This document shows, in pieces, positions 1 to 7,570 of a DNA stretch of 64,000 nt. This DNA comes from Paracandidimonas soli. Lineage in GTDB: Bacteria; Pseudomonadota; Gammaproteobacteria; Burkholderiales; Burkholderiaceae_B. Within the stretch, counting starts at the first letter, position 1, and each line of letters begins with the position of its first letter. The position numbers and the translations under genes were made by a program. The stretch is from positions 27,178 to 91,177 of the forward strand of contig NZ_SMBX01000012.1 of assembly GCF_004342005.1 (NCBI RefSeq), read 5' to 3'. The notes under the pieces were generated by a model. The model was not told where the DNA came from and ran no database searches. It saw only the letters and a list, made by a program, of their open reading frames with translations.

Positions 1-211
1 TGGGATCGATACGGAAGATGCGTCCCCATGGAATATCGGATACGTACAGATTGCCGTCGTCATCGAAAACCGGCCCTTCCAGGAAGGAATCGGCAATGGC
101 GCCTGCGCGGTTGGCATCCGCCCAGGCGCTGCGCTCATGGCGGCGGAACGATTCCGGCATGCTGGAGAAGAGCTCCAGCTCGTGAATTTGGGGCGCGTGA
201 AGAAAATACAC
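1..211 (-). CDS. SMP-30/gluconolactonase-family hydrolase, N-terminal part
   Basis: The first 70 codons of a gene that runs off the left edge. The frame starts at a GTG preceded by a clear AAGGAAG ribosome site and reads into residues ADSFLEGPVFDDDGNLYVSD, the typical first beta-propeller blade of SMP-30/gluconolactonase/LRE proteins, which open sugar or sugar-acid lactones. It begins 22 bases after the stop of the amidohydrolase at 234-1127 on the same strand, so the two are very probably one operon; pairing two lactone-type hydrolases suits sugar-acid or aldonolactone catabolism. The exact substrate cannot be told, and the metal-binding residues lie outside the window. Confidence 0.8.
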   Translation of the reverse strand, partial: MYFLHAPQIHELELFSSMPESFRRHERSAWADANRAGAIADSFLEGPVFDDDGNLYVSDIPWGRIFRIDP

Positions 212-233
212 GGTGACTTCCTTGAATGAAGGT

Positions 234-1127
234 TCAGGCGGCGAGATCGGAGAAGCGATAAAGGCCGGCCGGGTTGTCGACCAGGATTCTGCGTGCTGTG
301 TCTTCGGTTCCGCACCACGCGTAAAGCAGGTCGAGCAGATTCGCGTCGTTGACGCTCAGGGTCGGCTGGGTGGTGTGAGGCCAGTCGCTTCCCCAGACGA
401 GCCGCTCCGGCGCATGCCTGACCAGAGCGCGTCCCAGCGCCAGCATGTCCGTGTAGCCGGGCTCGCCGACCGTGGAACGCATATAGGCCCCGGACAGCTT
501 GACCCAGGTATTGCCTTGATCCAGCAGGCGGCGCATGGCGTCAAACGCCGCGCCGCATTCGCCTTCGGCGGGATCGATGCGTCCCATGTGGTCTATCACC
601 AGGGGAACCGGCAGGGAGCACAGCACCGGCGACAGCGCAAGCAGTTGCTCTGGATGCGCGAATATCTGAATGTGCCACCCCAGCCGCTCCACTTTGCCCG
701 CCAGCGTCGTCAGCATGCCGCTGGTGGTTTCTCCCCAGGATTGCGGAGTGACGAAATTCACGCGCAGGCCGCAAATGCCGCCCGCGGCCAGTTCATCCAG
801 TTCCTGGGGGCTGACGCCGGCATCCACGACGGCCACGCCGCGCGCCTGCCGTCCCAGTTGCGCGATGGCATCCAGCGTGCAGGCATTGTCCGTGCCGTAG
901 GTCGATGGCGTGACTACGACAGTACGGGAGGTGCCCAGGCGCCGCTGCAGCCGCCGGTAGGTCTCGACATCCGCGACGGGCGGTGTGCGGTGCCAGTGCG
1001 CGGAGGGAGAAAAACGCGGATCGAAAATATGCATGTGGCTGTCGCATGCGCCGGCCGGCAGCGCATATTTCGGCCGGTTCGTTCCCAGGGAGTGCGCGAC
1101 GGCCTGGGAGTGTTCCGTAGGTTCCAT
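234..1127 (-). CDS. Amidohydrolase-2 family hydrolase (galactarolactone isomerase / PDC lactonase-like)
   Basis: A 297-residue TIM-barrel metal hydrolase of the amidohydrolase_2 family, whose known members include 2-pyrone-4,6-dicarboxylate lactonase and D-galactarolactone isomerase. Visible motifs are HxH near the N terminus (residues 31-33, in CDSHMHIFDP), a metal-ligand His at about 181 (VIDHMGR) and the C-terminal catalytic Asp at about 249 (WGSDWPH). The ATG at 1127 is chosen because AAGGA lies 8 bases before it; a TTG at 1154 would extend the frame but lacks a ribosome site. It forms an operon with the SMP-30 gene downstream, which favours a sugar-acid lactone substrate; a palindrome 78 bases upstream is a candidate operator. 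Confidence 0.8.
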   Translation of the reverse strand: MEPTEHSQAVAHSLGTNRPKYALPAGACDSHMHIFDPRFSPSAHWHRTPPVADVETYRRLQRRLGTSRTVVVTPSTYGTDNACTLDAIAQLGRQARGVAVVDAGVSPQELDELAAGGICGLRVNFVTPQSWGETTSGMLTTLAGKVERLGWHIQIFAHPEQLLALSPVLCSLPVPLVIDHMGRIDPAEGECGAAFDAMRRLLDQGNTWVKLSGAYMRSTVGEPGYTDMLALGRALVRHAPERLVWGSDWPHTTQPTLSVNDANLLDLLYAWCGTEDTARRILVDNPAGLYRFSDLAA

Positions 1128-1204
1128 TGCGGGATTCCTTTTTGCTGCCGACAAACCTGTTATGTGCGTCTATTCTAGGAGCGTGTTCCGTACCATACAA
1201 TTAT

Positions 1205-1221
1205 GTTTCACTGGGTGAAAC
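1205..1221. promoter_or_regulatory. Perfect 7-3-7 palindrome, candidate operator
   Basis: GTTTCAC-TGG-GTGAAAC lies in the short gap between the mtfA stop and the amidohydrolase start, about 80 bases upstream of the latter. It has the size and symmetry of a dimeric regulator site and most likely controls the amidohydrolase/SMP-30 operon. No matching regulator gene is in the window. Confidence 0.45.
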
Positions 1222-1241
1222 GATGTGCGGCTGAGCAGATT

Positions 1242-2084
1242 TTATTGCCCTGGAAGCCGCAGCATCGGATCCTGACGGTAGAAGGCGCAGAGCAGCGCAT
1301 ACCATTCCGGAAGCTGCGCGGCCAGAGGCTCGGGGTCGATGAAAAAGGTTTCCGAACTTACGGCGAAGAACTCGGCGGGATCCGTCGCGGCGTAGGGATC
1401 CATGGGCAGCGCGTCGTACCATGGCGCTGCTTTGGGCGACTCCGGATCCACGTCATGCGGAATGGCGTCTTCCACGGCGGTCAGCGCCTGTTCGAATGCG
1501 TCGAACGAGGCTTCCAGCACGCGCCGCCAATGGCCGTACCTGATATTGGTTCCCCCCAGGTGCGGCATGCCGTCGGCTTCGCCGCTGCGGCAGTCCAGCT
1601 TGTGGGCGAACTCGTGGATGACGACATTGATGCCGGCTGCTTCGCCGGACAGGGAAGCGGCTTCCCATGAAAGAATGACGGGGCCGCCGTCCCAGGCTTC
1701 GCCGGAGGCTTCCTGCATGTATTCGTGGACGACGCCGCTTTCTTCGACTTCCGTGCGGGGGATCAGGAAGTCTCCCGGATACAGGATGATTTCCGTCCAG
1801 CCTTCGTACCAGGCCGTGTCCAGGGCAAGGATGGGCAGGCTGGCCTGCGCGGCGATGGACAGCATCATGTCGTCCGTGACTTCCATGCCGTGCGCGCCGC
1901 TGAAGGTCTTGCTGGCCAGCAGCCATGCGGCTTTCCGGCGCAACTCCGCATTCTCCGCCTCGGTCAGGCCTTGCAGGAACGGGAGGGCGGCAACAGTCCT
2001 GCGCCAGTCGGCGTCGTCGATGGCAGCCAACTGGCGTTCTACCTGGCGCTTTGATGCGCCTCGTCCCGAAAGCCATCGAAACAT
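1242..2084 (-). CDS. mtfA: MtfA-family zinc peptidase (M90)
   Basis: A 280-residue protein with the MtfA architecture: an N-terminal helical part (PFLQGLTEAENAELRRKAAW) and a zinc-peptidase core with HEFAH at residues 157-161 followed by KLD. In E. coli MtfA binds and inactivates the glucose repressor Mlc and has aminopeptidase activity; in betaproteobacteria its partner is unclear. Length and motif fit the family well. It stands alone between two transcription units on the same strand, with a weak ribosome site, so low constitutive expression is likely. Cytosolic, no signal peptide. Confidence 0.9.
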   Translation of the reverse strand: MFRWLSGRGASKRQVERQLAAIDDADWRRTVAALPFLQGLTEAENAELRRKAAWLLASKTFSGAHGMEVTDDMMLSIAAQASLPILALDTAWYEGWTEIILYPGDFLIPRTEVEESGVVHEYMQEASGEAWDGGPVILSWEAASLSGEAAGINVVIHEFAHKLDCRSGEADGMPHLGGTNIRYGHWRRVLEASFDAFEQALTAVEDAIPHDVDPESPKAAPWYDALPMDPYAATDPAEFFAVSSETFFIDPEPLAAQLPEWYALLCAFYRQDPMLRLPGQ

Positions 2085-2123
2085 GCTCTTGTCGTCTCCA
2101 TTTGCTGCGGGTGTCCGGCAGGC

Positions 2124-2160
2124 AAAAAGACGCCCATTCCTGCCGGGACAGGAATGGGCG
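2124..2160 (-). terminator. Intrinsic terminator of the Bug-receptor gene
   Basis: A perfect 12-bp stem (CGCCCATTCCTG with its complement, 6-base loop) ends 14 bases after the stop of the gene at 2175-3170 and is followed on the minus strand by five T. Confidence 0.85.
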
Positions 2161-2174
2161 CCGCTTGCCGCATC

Positions 2175-3170
2175 TTATTGGTCGATCTTGATGTCGGCCG
2201 CCGTGATAATGGTCTGGTAGCGCTTCATCTCGCTGTCGATGAACTCGGCAAAGCCCTTCGGGCCGCGGTAGTCGGCCACGAAACCGAGGCTGGAAAGCTT
2301 GTCCTGCATTTCGGGCAGGGCCATGATGCGCTCCGCGGCCTTGTTGAGGGCTTCGGTGACGTCGGCGGGCAGGTTGGCCGGCGCCCACAGGCCGTACCAG
2401 GTCGAGAACTCGAAGTCCTTGAAGCCGGCTTCCTGCATGGTGGGGACGTCGGGCAACAGCGGGCTGCGCTTCGCGCTGGTCACGGCAAGCGCCCGGACCT
2501 TGTCCGCCTTGACCAGGGGCAGCGCCGTCAGGATGGCATCCATCTTGGCCGATACCGATCCGCCGATCAGGTCCTGCAACGCGGGAGCGCCACCTTTGTA
2601 GAGAGCGATGGGGATGCTCTTCTGGCCGCTTTCATGCAGGAAATAGGCGGATGCCAGGTGGTCGGCGGCGCCGAAGCCGCCGGTGGCGAAGCTGTATTTG
2701 CCGGGGTTCGCCTTCAGCTCGTCGGCGAATTCCTTGGCCGTGGTTGCCTTGACGGAGGGGTTGACCAGGAACAGCAGCGGGCCTTGGGCCAGCAGGCTGA
2801 TGGCGGTGAAGTCCTTGACGGCGTCGAACTGGATCTTGTCCTTGTACAACAGAGGATTGATCGAGTGGATCGACGCATTGATGTAGAGCGTGTAGCCGTC
2901 GGGGTTGGCGCGCGCCACATGGGCTGCGCCGATCATGCTCGATGCGCCGGCGCGGTTTTCCACGACGACGGATTGGTTCAACTGGTCTTTCAGCTTGTCG
3001 GCGAACAAGCGGGCGACGCTGTCCACGGGGCCGCCCGGCGCATGCGGCACGACGACAGTGATGGTTTGCGACGGATACGAAGACGCCGAGGTCTGGGCGG
3101 CTAGCGGCGCGCTGCTGATCAGCGCTGCCACGGCGGCGGTCGTCAGAAAAGTTCGACGAAGAGTGGGCAT
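2175..3170 (-). CDS. Bug-family periplasmic solute receptor (TctC-like)
   Basis: A 331-residue exported receptor: signal peptide ending near AAQTSA, then the family hallmark VVVPHAPGGPVDSVAR and, late in the chain, LLPDVPTMQEAGFKDFEFSTWYG cut here to its known pattern of LPDVPT..EAG. Bug proteins capture carboxylates (citrate, glutamate, aspartate, nicotinate and others) for tripartite tricarboxylate transporters or for sensing; most are orphans, as here. The start at 3170 follows AAGGA; 21 further in-frame residues upstream have no export logic. It is a close paralogue of the next gene and probably a tandem duplicate that diverged. Last gene of the minus-strand run, closed by a terminator. 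Confidence 0.9.
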   Translation of the reverse strand: MPTLRRTFLTTAAVAALISSAPLAAQTSASSYPSQTITVVVPHAPGGPVDSVARLFADKLKDQLNQSVVVENRAGASSMIGAAHVARANPDGYTLYINASIHSINPLLYKDKIQFDAVKDFTAISLLAQGPLLFLVNPSVKATTAKEFADELKANPGKYSFATGGFGAADHLASAYFLHESGQKSIPIALYKGGAPALQDLIGGSVSAKMDAILTALPLVKADKVRALAVTSAKRSPLLPDVPTMQEAGFKDFEFSTWYGLWAPANLPADVTEALNKAAERIMALPEMQDKLSSLGFVADYRGPKGFAEFIDSEMKRYQTIITAADIKIDQ

Positions 3171-3250
3171 GGTGTGGAGTCCTTGTTTATGTTGTGGTTG
3201 GGTGGACTGCGGGTGCAAATCCGGAATGAACATCAGGCGCGCTCTGCTGG

Positions 3251-4240
3251 TTAGTCGATCTTGATGTCGGCCGCCTTGATGATGCCATCATAGCGAGTGG
3301 TTTCCGCATTGATGAATCCGGAAAAGTCCTTAGCGTTGCGATAGTAGGGCTCGAATCCCAGGGTGGTCAGCCTTTCCTTGAAATCGGCCTGTTCGACCGC
3401 GTGCCGCGCGGCGGCATCGAGCTTGTCGCGGATGTCGGCGGGCAGCTTGGCGGGCGCCCAGAGGCCGTACCAGGAGTAAAGCTCGAAGTCCTTGAACCCG
3501 GCCTCCTGCATGGTGGGGACGTCGGGCAGCAGGGGATTGCGCTTTGCGCCGGTCACGGCGAGCGCGTGCAGCTTGCCGGCCTTGACGAAGGGCAGGGAGG
3601 ACAGCATGGGATCCATGATGGCCGTGACGTTGCCGCCGACCAGGTCCTGCAGCGCGGGCGCCGCGCCTTTGTACAAGGCGATGGGGACTTCCTTGCCCAC
3701 GCCTACTTCGTGCAGGAACTTGGCCGCGCCCAGGTGTCCGGCGGAGCCGAAGCCGCTGGTGACGAATGTATAGTTCTGGGGCTTGTCCTTCAGGCGTTGC
3801 ACCAGTTCGGCGACGCTATCGACCGGCAATTGCGGATTGACGCTGAAAATCAGCTCGCCCTGGGCCACCATGCTGATGGGCGTGAAATCGTTGATGGCAT
3901 CGAACTGGATGCTCTTTGCATAGAGCAGCGGGTTGATGACATGAATGGAGGCGTTGAAATAAAGCGTATAGCCGTCAGCCTCGGAACGGGCGACGTGTGC
4001 CGCTCCGATCATGCCGGATGCGCCGGCGCGGTTTTCGACGACGACGGTCTGCTTCAGGTCTTCTTGAAGCTTGTTGGCCAGCAAGCGGGCCACGCCGTCG
4101 ACCGCGCCGCCCGGGGCGTGCGGGACGACGATGGTGACGGGCTTGGAGGGATAGGAAGGTTGGGCCGCTGCCGGCATGGCCGCGCCAAGGAACAGTGTCA
4201 TGGCGGCCAGGCGGAGGGTGGAGCGTCGTGCAGGTTGCAT
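3251..4240 (-). CDS. Bug-family periplasmic solute receptor, tandem paralogue
   Basis: A 329-residue receptor with signal peptide (cleavage near AAAQPS), VVPHAPGGAVDGVAR and LLPDVPTMQEAGF. It shares long identical blocks with its downstream neighbour (for example GLWAP..LPAD, ENRAGAS.MIGAAHVAR), so the pair arose by duplication, and both end in ADIKID. The start follows AGGA at good spacing. It lies 90 bases after an SDR gene on the same strand, and the gap is AT-rich with a motif shared with two other promoters in the window (4295-4305), so it may have its own promoter. Ligand unknown; the adjacent aldolase and SDR suggest a hydroxy- or keto-acid. Confidence 0.9.
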   Translation of the reverse strand: MQPARRSTLRLAAMTLFLGAAMPAAAQPSYPSKPVTIVVPHAPGGAVDGVARLLANKLQEDLKQTVVVENRAGASGMIGAAHVARSEADGYTLYFNASIHVINPLLYAKSIQFDAINDFTPISMVAQGELIFSVNPQLPVDSVAELVQRLKDKPQNYTFVTSGFGSAGHLGAAKFLHEVGVGKEVPIALYKGAAPALQDLVGGNVTAIMDPMLSSLPFVKAGKLHALAVTGAKRNPLLPDVPTMQEAGFKDFELYSWYGLWAPAKLPADIRDKLDAAARHAVEQADFKERLTTLGFEPYYRNAKDFSGFINAETTRYDGIIKAADIKID

Positions 4241-4294
4241 AAGAAATCCTATATGTTCAATGCTGCATTTTCACTCTTTCTATATGACTTTCTC

Positions 4295-4305
4295 GAATAT
4301 ATAAA
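4295..4305. promoter_or_regulatory. AT-rich shared motif GAATATATAAA, candidate promoter/operator
   Basis: Sits 55 bases upstream of the Bug start at 4240 inside an AT-rich stretch (about 4255-4310) that contrasts with the GC-rich genes. The same 11-mer occurs at 7456-7466 and 22730-22740, each time upstream of a minus-strand catabolic gene; at those two places it is part of a perfect palindrome. Confidence 0.35.
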
Positions 4306-4330
4306 TAGAGAGGTATTCGTTGCGTCCGGA

Positions 4331-5116
4331 TCAGTAGGTGCCCGGATAGGCGCCGCCATCGATGAGAATGTTCTGCCCCGTGATATAGCCCGCATGCGCC
4401 GAGCACAGGAAGGCGCACAGGGCGCCGGCCTCTTCGGGCCTGCCGTAGCGGCCGGCTGGATTGTTGCGGCCGCGTTCTTCCCAGAGCTGGTCGAAGGTTG
4501 CGCCGCCTTCCTGTTCTTCCAGCATGCCGCGGATATGGCGGCGCTGGGCGTCGGTGGCGAATACGCCCGGCAGGATGTTGTTGACCGTAACGCCGTGGCG
4601 CACCGTCTGGCGAGCCAGCCCCGCGGTGAAACCCACCAGGCCCGAACGCGCGCCATTGGACAGGCAAAGCTCGCCCTGGGGCGTCTTCACGCTGCGCGAC
4701 ACAATGCTGACGATGCGTCCGAAGCCGCGCTCGATCATGCCATCGACCGTGCGGCGTATCATTTCGATGGGACCCAGCATCATGGCGTCCAGGGCGCGAT
4801 GCCAGTCTTCGATGGTCAGGTCGCGGAAGTCCGCGGGCGTAGGACCGTCGGCGTTGTTCAGGATGATATCCGGCGCGGGGCAGGCGGCGAGCGCCGCGTC
4901 GCGCCCCGCTTCCGTCGTGATGTCGGCCACCACGTACCTTACGGGAGACCCGGTCAGGCTGCTGATTTCGCTGGCGGCCTGGGCCAGCGTGGCTTCGGTG
5001 CGGGCGGCGATGACGACCTGCACGCCCTCTTGCGACAACTGCTGCGCGCAGGCGCGGCCCATGCCGCGGCTGCCGCCGAAGATCAGCGCCTGCTTTCCGG
5101 AAATACCGAGATCCAT
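4331..5116 (-). CDS. Atypical short-chain dehydrogenase/reductase fold protein
   Basis: A 261-residue SDR with a nucleotide-binding motif GGSRGMGR (residues 14-21), an NNADG segment near 87-91 in the NNAG position, and a C-terminal GQNILIDGGAYPGT. The active site is abnormal: where classical SDRs carry YxxxK, this protein reads SNGAR (153-157), so catalytic Tyr and Lys are replaced by Ser and Arg, although a Ser (137 or 140) is kept. It may bind NAD(P) and use different chemistry, or bind without redox. Start follows AAGGAG. It lies 16 bases after the DHDPS-like gene, so the two are co-transcribed and probably act on the same acid. Confidence 0.85.
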   Translation of the reverse strand: MDLGISGKQALIFGGSRGMGRACAQQLSQEGVQVVIAARTEATLAQAASEISSLTGSPVRYVVADITTEAGRDAALAACPAPDIILNNADGPTPADFRDLTIEDWHRALDAMMLGPIEMIRRTVDGMIERGFGRIVSIVSRSVKTPQGELCLSNGARSGLVGFTAGLARQTVRHGVTVNNILPGVFATDAQRRHIRGMLEEQEGGATFDQLWEERGRNNPAGRYGRPEEAGALCAFLCSAHAGYITGQNILIDGGAYPGTY

Positions 5117-5132
5117 GGAGGCTCCTTCCCGC

Positions 5133-6068
5133 TTAGACGGACTTCAGCTCGGGCGAGCTCCAGCCGTACTTCTTGTCGAGTTCCAGCTCGCGGACGGCGC
5201 GCAGGCCTTTCTTCAGCGCTTCTCCTTCCAGGCCGGTCAGCGGCTTGCGCAGATCGCCGGCGGGCAGGCCGACTGCGCGCATCAGCGACTTGATGGCGAC
5301 CGGGTTGATGGCCGAATAGGCGTAGTGCAGGATGGGCAGCATGCGCAGATAGGTTTCGCGGAAGCTGACCGAGACGTCGGGCGTGTGCCACGGACGCGAC
5401 AGCGTGGCGATTTCAGCCGGTGCGATGTTGCCGCTCATGTTGGCGGTGCCGTGGCCGCCCAGGCTCATGGTCGGAACGACCAGGCCCAGGTTGGGCGAGT
5501 CGCAGCACATCACGGCCACGTCGGGGCGTGCGGCCAGCACCTGCGCCACTTGGCCGACGCGAGTGGTGGATTCCTTGTGCACCACGTAGTTGGGGTGCTT
5601 GAAGATGCGCAGCAGGTGATCCCAGTGCAGGTCGGACTTGACGCGCGGCGGGTTGTTGTAGATGCCCAGCGGCAGGTCGGTGGCGTCTGCGACTTCCAGG
5701 AAGTAGGCTTCGATGTCGTCTTCCGGAGCGCAGATGTAGGACGGCGCTGCCAGGATGGCGCCGTCGGCGCCGTTGGCGCGGGCGAACTTCAGGTAGTCGA
5801 TCGTGGTGTCGGTGTTGTTGCCCGTGCAGCCGTAGAAGAACTTCATGTTGCCGGTCTTCATCTTGGCGGTTTCCACGATGATCTGCTGGCGTTCCTGCTG
5901 CGACAGCATCGAGACTTCGCCCGTCGAGCCCATGATCAGCACGGCGCTGGTGCCGTTCTGCTCGTGGAATTGCAACAGGGTGCGGAAGCCTTCGAAGTCG
6001 ACGCTGCCATCTTTGTTGAACGGTGTGATGAGGGCGACGAATGAGCCCTCAATTTTCATTTTGCTCAT
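5133..6068 (-). CDS. DHDPS/N-acetylneuraminate lyase-superfamily aldolase
   Basis: A 311-residue class I aldolase. The Schiff-base lysine is K165 (VVHKES) and the proton-relay tyrosine Y137 (GIYNNP); the N-terminal GSTGE loop (48-51) binds the keto-acid carboxylate. Members of this superfamily add or remove pyruvate from semialdehydes, or dehydrate keto-deoxy sugar acids. It is not the biosynthetic dapA by context: it lies with an SDR, two Bug receptors and metC. Start choice (6068, or 6059 at the fourth codon) is uncertain because neither has a strong ribosome site. The substrate cannot be fixed from sequence. Confidence 0.85.
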   Translation of the reverse strand: MSKMKIEGSFVALITPFNKDGSVDFEGFRTLLQFHEQNGTSAVLIMGSTGEVSMLSQQERQQIIVETAKMKTGNMKFFYGCTGNNTDTTIDYLKFARANGADGAILAAPSYICAPEDDIEAYFLEVADATDLPLGIYNNPPRVKSDLHWDHLLRIFKHPNYVVHKESTTRVGQVAQVLAARPDVAVMCCDSPNLGLVVPTMSLGGHGTANMSGNIAPAEIATLSRPWHTPDVSVSFRETYLRMLPILHYAYSAINPVAIKSLMRAVGLPAGDLRKPLTGLEGEALKKGLRAVRELELDKKYGWSSPELKSV

Positions 6069-6140
6069 GCTGTATCCGGAGTCAGGTTGAGATAAGACAA
6101 GAATGGTAAATGATACCCCTGCTATGTCGCGATGAGTGTA

Positions 6141-7328
6141 TCAGGCCGCGGATTCCTTCGCCTGCGTCTGGGACAGCGCGGCGAATCCGCGTTCCAGATC
6201 GGCGATCAGGTCTTCGGGATCCTCCAGGCCGATATGCAGCCGCAATGCCGGGGCGCCGGCCCAGGGGGACGCAGTGCGTTCCGGCGTGAAGGGGATCACC
6301 AGGCTTTCATAGCCACCCCACGATACGCCGATGCCGAACAGAGCCAGTTCGTCGACCATGGCTTCCAGGGCTGCGCGACTGCAAGGCTTGAGGATGACGG
6401 CGAACAGGCCGCAGGCGCCGGTGAAATCGCGTTTCCAGAGCGTATGTCCCGGATGGCTGGGCAATGCGGGGTGCAGTACGGATTCCACTTCGGGGCGCTG
6501 TTGCAGCCATTGCGCCACCTGCAGGCCCGCCGCCTGGTGCTGCTTCAGGCGCACCGCCATGGTGCGCAGACCGCGCAGGGCCAGGTACACATCGTCGGGT
6601 CCGGCAGTCTGGCCCAGGTCCTGCGACGTGGCCTTGATTTGCGGCCAGACTTCCTCGTTGCAGGTGACGACGCCCAGCATTGCGTCGGAGTGGCCGACGA
6701 TGTATTTGGTGGCGGCCTGGATGGAGACATCCACGCCGTGGGCGAACGGCTTGAAGAACAGCGGCGTGCCCCAGGTGTTGTCCATGACGACGCGCGCGCC
6801 GTGCTTGTGGGCAACGGCGGCGATGGCCGGCACATCCTGGATCTCGAAGGTTTCCGAACCGGGCGACTCGACATAGACGACGCGGGTGTTGGGCTGCATC
6901 AGGGCTTCGATGCCGGCGCCTATCGTCGGATCGTAGATGGTGGTTTCGACGCCGAAGCGGCCGAGCACGCGGAGCAGGAAGGTGCGCGTGGGGGAATAGG
7001 CGCTGTCTGTCATCAGGACATGGTCTCCGGCCTTCAGCAGCGCGGTCAGCGCCGTGATGCCGGCGGCCAGCCCGGAAGGAAACAGCAGGGAGCGGTGGCC
7101 GCCTTCGAGTTCGGCCAGCGCCTCCTGCAGGGCGTGGTGCGTAGGCGTGCCGAAGCGGCCATAGGTGGTTGCGCCGTGCTCGTCGCGGGAACGCCGCTTT
7201 TTGCGATCCTCCCATTCCGCCATGGTCCGGGAAAGAATGGTGGATCCCCGGAAGACGGGAGTGTTGACGACACCGGCAAACTGTTCAGGGTGGCGGCCGG
7301 CAAGGACGAGACGGGTGTTTTCTTTCAT
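6141..7328 (-). CDS. metC: Cystathionine beta-lyase-type PLP enzyme
   Basis: A 395-residue Cys/Met-metabolism PLP enzyme. PLP-lysine is K208 in SIQAATKYIVGHSD; the phosphate-contacting YGR.G.PT segment is at 56-63 and DNTWGTPLFFKP at 183-194, all typical of cystathionine beta-lyase, which cleaves cystathionine to homocysteine, pyruvate and ammonia. The start at 7328 gives the usual family length; further in-frame codons upstream are in AT-rich non-coding DNA. First gene of a possible minus-strand operon (metC, aldolase, SDR, Bug, Bug) with only 72 bases to the aldolase. A related C-S lyase role in scavenging sulfur compounds is possible. Confidence 0.85.
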   Translation of the reverse strand: MKENTRLVLAGRHPEQFAGVVNTPVFRGSTILSRTMAEWEDRKKRRSRDEHGATTYGRFGTPTHHALQEALAELEGGHRSLLFPSGLAAGITALTALLKAGDHVLMTDSAYSPTRTFLLRVLGRFGVETTIYDPTIGAGIEALMQPNTRVVYVESPGSETFEIQDVPAIAAVAHKHGARVVMDNTWGTPLFFKPFAHGVDVSIQAATKYIVGHSDAMLGVVTCNEEVWPQIKATSQDLGQTAGPDDVYLALRGLRTMAVRLKQHQAAGLQVAQWLQQRPEVESVLHPALPSHPGHTLWKRDFTGACGLFAVILKPCSRAALEAMVDELALFGIGVSWGGYESLVIPFTPERTASPWAGAPALRLHIGLEDPEDLIADLERGFAALSQTQAKESAA

Positions 7329-7441
7329 GTTGGCTTGCGTTGTTCTGAGGCAAAGGAGGTAATTGCCCAGTATAGGTTTTGAGTAGAAAAAATTTATTCC
7401 TTTCCATCCGCTTGTTTTTGTTTTTTTAGTAAAAAATTCCA

Positions 7442-7466
7442 ATATTCATATATATGAATATATAAA
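7442..7466. promoter_or_regulatory. Perfect 20-bp palindrome upstream of metC
   Basis: ATATTCATATATATGAATAT (7442-7461) is a perfect 20-bp inverted repeat 114 bases upstream of the metC start, overlapped by the motif GAATATATAAA shared with 4295 and 22730. It lies in a 240-base AT-rich gap (7329-7570) with no coding sense. A dimeric repressor or activator site is the simplest reading. Confidence 0.5.
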
Positions 7467-7570
7467 TTTCTATTTAATTGTTTTTTTGTGGTTTGGTGAT
7501 CTGCTGGGGCATCTTGTGGCCTCTGGCGGATCGACATGGGTATTGTGCTCGGTGCTCGGGTTTGCCGTGC

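Noticed and set aside
3401..5293. A 630-codon open frame on the plus strand
   Set aside because: It is the complement of the Bug, SDR and aldolase genes; its translation is Gly/Arg/Ala/Gln-rich without any domain, the usual mirror of GC-rich codons.
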